From Ramlibacter sp. (GTDB lineage Bacteria; Pseudomonadota; Gammaproteobacteria; Burkholderiales; Burkholderiaceae_C), in NCBI GenBank assembly GCA_025351615.1, contig JANXVP010000367.1, positions 1-10,625 on the forward strand: a stretch of DNA of 10,625 nucleotides, read 5' to 3'. Under the pieces are notes generated by a model. It did not search any database, was not told the origin of the DNA, and saw only the letters and a program-made list of their open reading frames with translations. A program made the translations under genes and the position numbers. The stretch's first letter is position 1; every line of letters begins with the position of its first letter. Of the stretch, positions 9,135-10,625 are shown piece after piece.

Positions 9135-10559
9135 ATGAGCAACATCGACCTGCAAGCCCTCATTCCCAACAACGTGCATCTGGGCGAGAACCGCCAGCTA
9201 CAGCGTGCGCTGGAGCACTGGCAACCGGCGTTCCTGAACTGGTGGGACGAGATGGGACCGAGCGATTTCAAGGCCAAGGAGGTGTACCTGCGCACCGCCG
9301 TCGGCGTCGACGCCCAGGGCTGGGCCAGTTACGGCTACACGCCGATGCCGGACTATCGATGGGGCATCTTCCTGGCCGACAAGGAAGAAGGCCGCAAGAT
9401 CGGCTTCGGCGACCACATGGGCGAAGCGGTCTGGCAGGACGTGCCCGGGGAATACCGCAGCACGTTCCGCCGCCTGATCGTGACGCAGGGCGACACCGAG
9501 CCGGCGTCGGTCGAACAGCAACGGCTGCTGGGCCATACCGCGCCGTCCCTCTACGACCTGCGCAACCTGTTCCAGGTCAACGTGGAGGAGGGCCGGCATC
9601 TGTGGGCCATGGTCTATCTGCTGCACGCGCACTTCGGCCGCGACGGCCGCGAAGAAGCGGAAGAACTGCTGATGCGCCACAGCGGCGACGCCGACAAGCC
9701 GCGCATCCTGGGCACGTTCAACGAGCCGATGGACAACTGGCTGTCGTTCTTCATGTTCACCTACTTCACGGACCGCGACGGCAAGTTCCAGTTGAAGAGC
9801 TTCGCCGAATCGGCGTTCGATCCGCTGGCGCGCACCACCCGCTTCATGCTGACCGAGGAAGCGCACCACATGTTCGTCGGCGAGACCGGTGTCGGGCGGG
9901 TGATCAAGCGGACGCTGGAAGTGATGAAGGAACTGGACACCGACGATGTCGCCACGCTGCGCAAAGCCGGCGTGATCGACCTGCCGACGGTGCAGAAATT
10001 CATGAACTTCTGGTTCACCAGTTCGCTCGACCTGTTTGGCTCCGAAGCCTCGTCCAACGCCGCCAACTACTTCGGCAACGGCATCAAGGGCCGGCCGGAC
10101 GAAGCCAGGTTCGCCGACCACGTGGAAGCCGAGACCGAGATGACGATCCAGGTTCCTGACGGGCAGGGCGGCACCCGGGGCGAGACCATCTCGACGCGCA
10201 ACGGCATGAACGAGATCACCCGTCTCGAGTACGTCAAGGACTGCAACATCGGCGTCACCCGCTGGAACATGGCGATCAAGCGGGCCGGGATCGCGTTTGA
10301 ACTCAAGCTGCCATCGACGCGCTTTCGCCGCAAGGTCGGCATGTGGGCGGGGGTTGCAACCGACCCGCAGGGCCAGCCGATCCCTCAGGCTGAGTTCGAT
10401 GCGAAAAAAGACAGCTGGCTGCCGACCGATGCCGACACCGCCTTCGTCAAGAGCCTGATGCACCGCGTCACAGAGCCCGGCAAGATGGCCGGCTGGATCG
10501 CGCCGCCCGATCGCGGCATCAATGCCAATCCGGTCGAGTACCAGTACGTCAAGCTGTGA
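9135..10559 (+). CDS. boxB: BoxB: benzoyl-CoA 2,3-epoxidase, diiron oxygenase component
   Basis: Soluble diiron monooxygenase that adds one oxygen atom to benzoyl-CoA to give 2,3-epoxybenzoyl-CoA, using electrons from the NADPH-dependent reductase BoxA. Its 474 residues match known BoxB. The ligands I recall for Azoarcus BoxB (Glu120, Glu150, His153, Asp211, Glu240, His243) are all found here with a constant offset of 2: Glu122, Glu152 and His155 in NVEEGRHLW, Asp213 in YFTDRDG, Glu242 and His245 in LTEEAHHMF. The diiron site therefore appears intact. The ATG at 9135 has AAGGA six bases upstream. It is 23 bases after boxC and presumably co-transcribed with boxR and boxC. No boxA start is visible in the 66 bases that follow. 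Confidence 0.98.
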   Translation: MSNIDLQALIPNNVHLGENRQLQRALEHWQPAFLNWWDEMGPSDFKAKEVYLRTAVGVDAQGWASYGYTPMPDYRWGIFLADKEEGRKIGFGDHMGEAVWQDVPGEYRSTFRRLIVTQGDTEPASVEQQRLLGHTAPSLYDLRNLFQVNVEEGRHLWAMVYLLHAHFGRDGREEAEELLMRHSGDADKPRILGTFNEPMDNWLSFFMFTYFTDRDGKFQLKSFAESAFDPLARTTRFMLTEEAHHMFVGETGVGRVIKRTLEVMKELDTDDVATLRKAGVIDLPTVQKFMNFWFTSSLDLFGSEASSNAANYFGNGIKGRPDEARFADHVEAETEMTIQVPDGQGGTRGETISTRNGMNEITRLEYVKDCNIGVTRWNMAIKRAGIAFELKLPSTRFRRKVGMWAGVATDPQGQPIPQAEFDAKKDSWLPTDADTAFVKSLMHRVTEPGKMAGWIAPPDRGINANPVEYQYVKL

Positions 10560-10580
10560 TCGGGAGGCGGTAGGGGCCGT

Positions 10581-10625
10581 TCACAAGCTTCGCAGCACGC
10601 GTGCGTCGGTGCTGGCGAAGTAGTC
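10581..10625 (-). CDS. Possible C-terminal end of a convergent gene (partial, unidentified)
   Basis: Read on the minus strand from the window edge, 14 codons (DYFASTDARVLRSL) run open to a TGA at 10583-10581. This is too short to assign to a family and may be chance. It would be convergent with boxB, leaving a 21-base gap. It overlaps the hairpin at 10588-10620, which is unusual for a coding end. Kept only as a low-confidence possibility. Confidence 0.2.
   Translation of the reverse strand, partial: DYFASTDARVLRSL
10588..10620. terminator. Strong hairpin downstream of boxB (possible terminator)
   Basis: CTTCGC-AGCAC (10588-10598) pairs with GTGCT-G-GCGAAG (10609-10620), giving 11 base pairs with one bulged G and a 10-base loop. 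It lies 28 bases after the boxB stop. No T-run is visible before the window ends five bases later, so intrinsic termination is unproven; an RNA-stability or attenuation role is equally possible. Confidence 0.4.

Noticed and set aside
9198..10463. 421-residue open frame on the minus strand opposite boxB
   Set aside because: Shadow of boxB in a high-GC genome; no motif and no plausible ribosome-binding context.

Overview
The window looks like chromosomal DNA of a high-GC betaproteobacterium, probably order Burkholderiales. The strong GC third-position bias (which also produces long antisense shadow frames), the BoxR/BoxC/BoxB set and the attached branched-chain-type ABC transporter all point that way; the genus cannot be fixed from sequence alone. 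The content is a benzoate uptake and aerobic benzoyl-CoA ('box') degradation locus, built as two divergent arms around one compact control region at about 6410-6514.

Left arm (minus strand, transcribed from ~6409 down to 1): a small flavodoxin/MioC-like protein (5945-6409); benzoate-CoA ligase bclA (4362-5948), coupled to it by an ATGA overlap; a periplasmic substrate-binding protein (3108-4295); permeases LivH (2161-3024) and LivM (1137-2150); and ATPases LivG (395-1132) and LivF (1-395, C-terminus cut by the window edge). All genes are tightly packed and look like one operon for importing an aromatic acid and activating it to its CoA thioester. A REP-like hairpin sits in the 83-nt gap between the binding-protein gene and livH.

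Right arm (plus strand): boxR (6515-7423), a helix-turn-helix plus shikimate-kinase-like regulator; boxC (7420-9111), the ring-opening dihydrodiol lyase, coupled by an ATGA overlap; and boxB (9135-10559), the diiron benzoyl-CoA epoxidase. All six expected BoxB iron ligands and the three expected BoxC active-site residues are present. BoxA, the usual reductase for BoxB, is not in the window; the last 66 bases hold a strong hairpin and perhaps the end of a convergent gene.

Working model: the ABC system brings in benzoate, BclA makes benzoyl-CoA, BoxB (with a reductase) epoxidises it, and BoxC hydrolytically opens the ring. BoxR is expected to sense benzoyl-CoA and control both arms from an imperfect 24-bp palindrome that overlaps both predicted -10 boxes. 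The most interesting points are this face-to-face promoter/operator arrangement, the flavodoxin placed first in the uptake/activation operon as a possible extra electron carrier, and the apparent absence of boxA directly after boxB. The core pathway itself is known.
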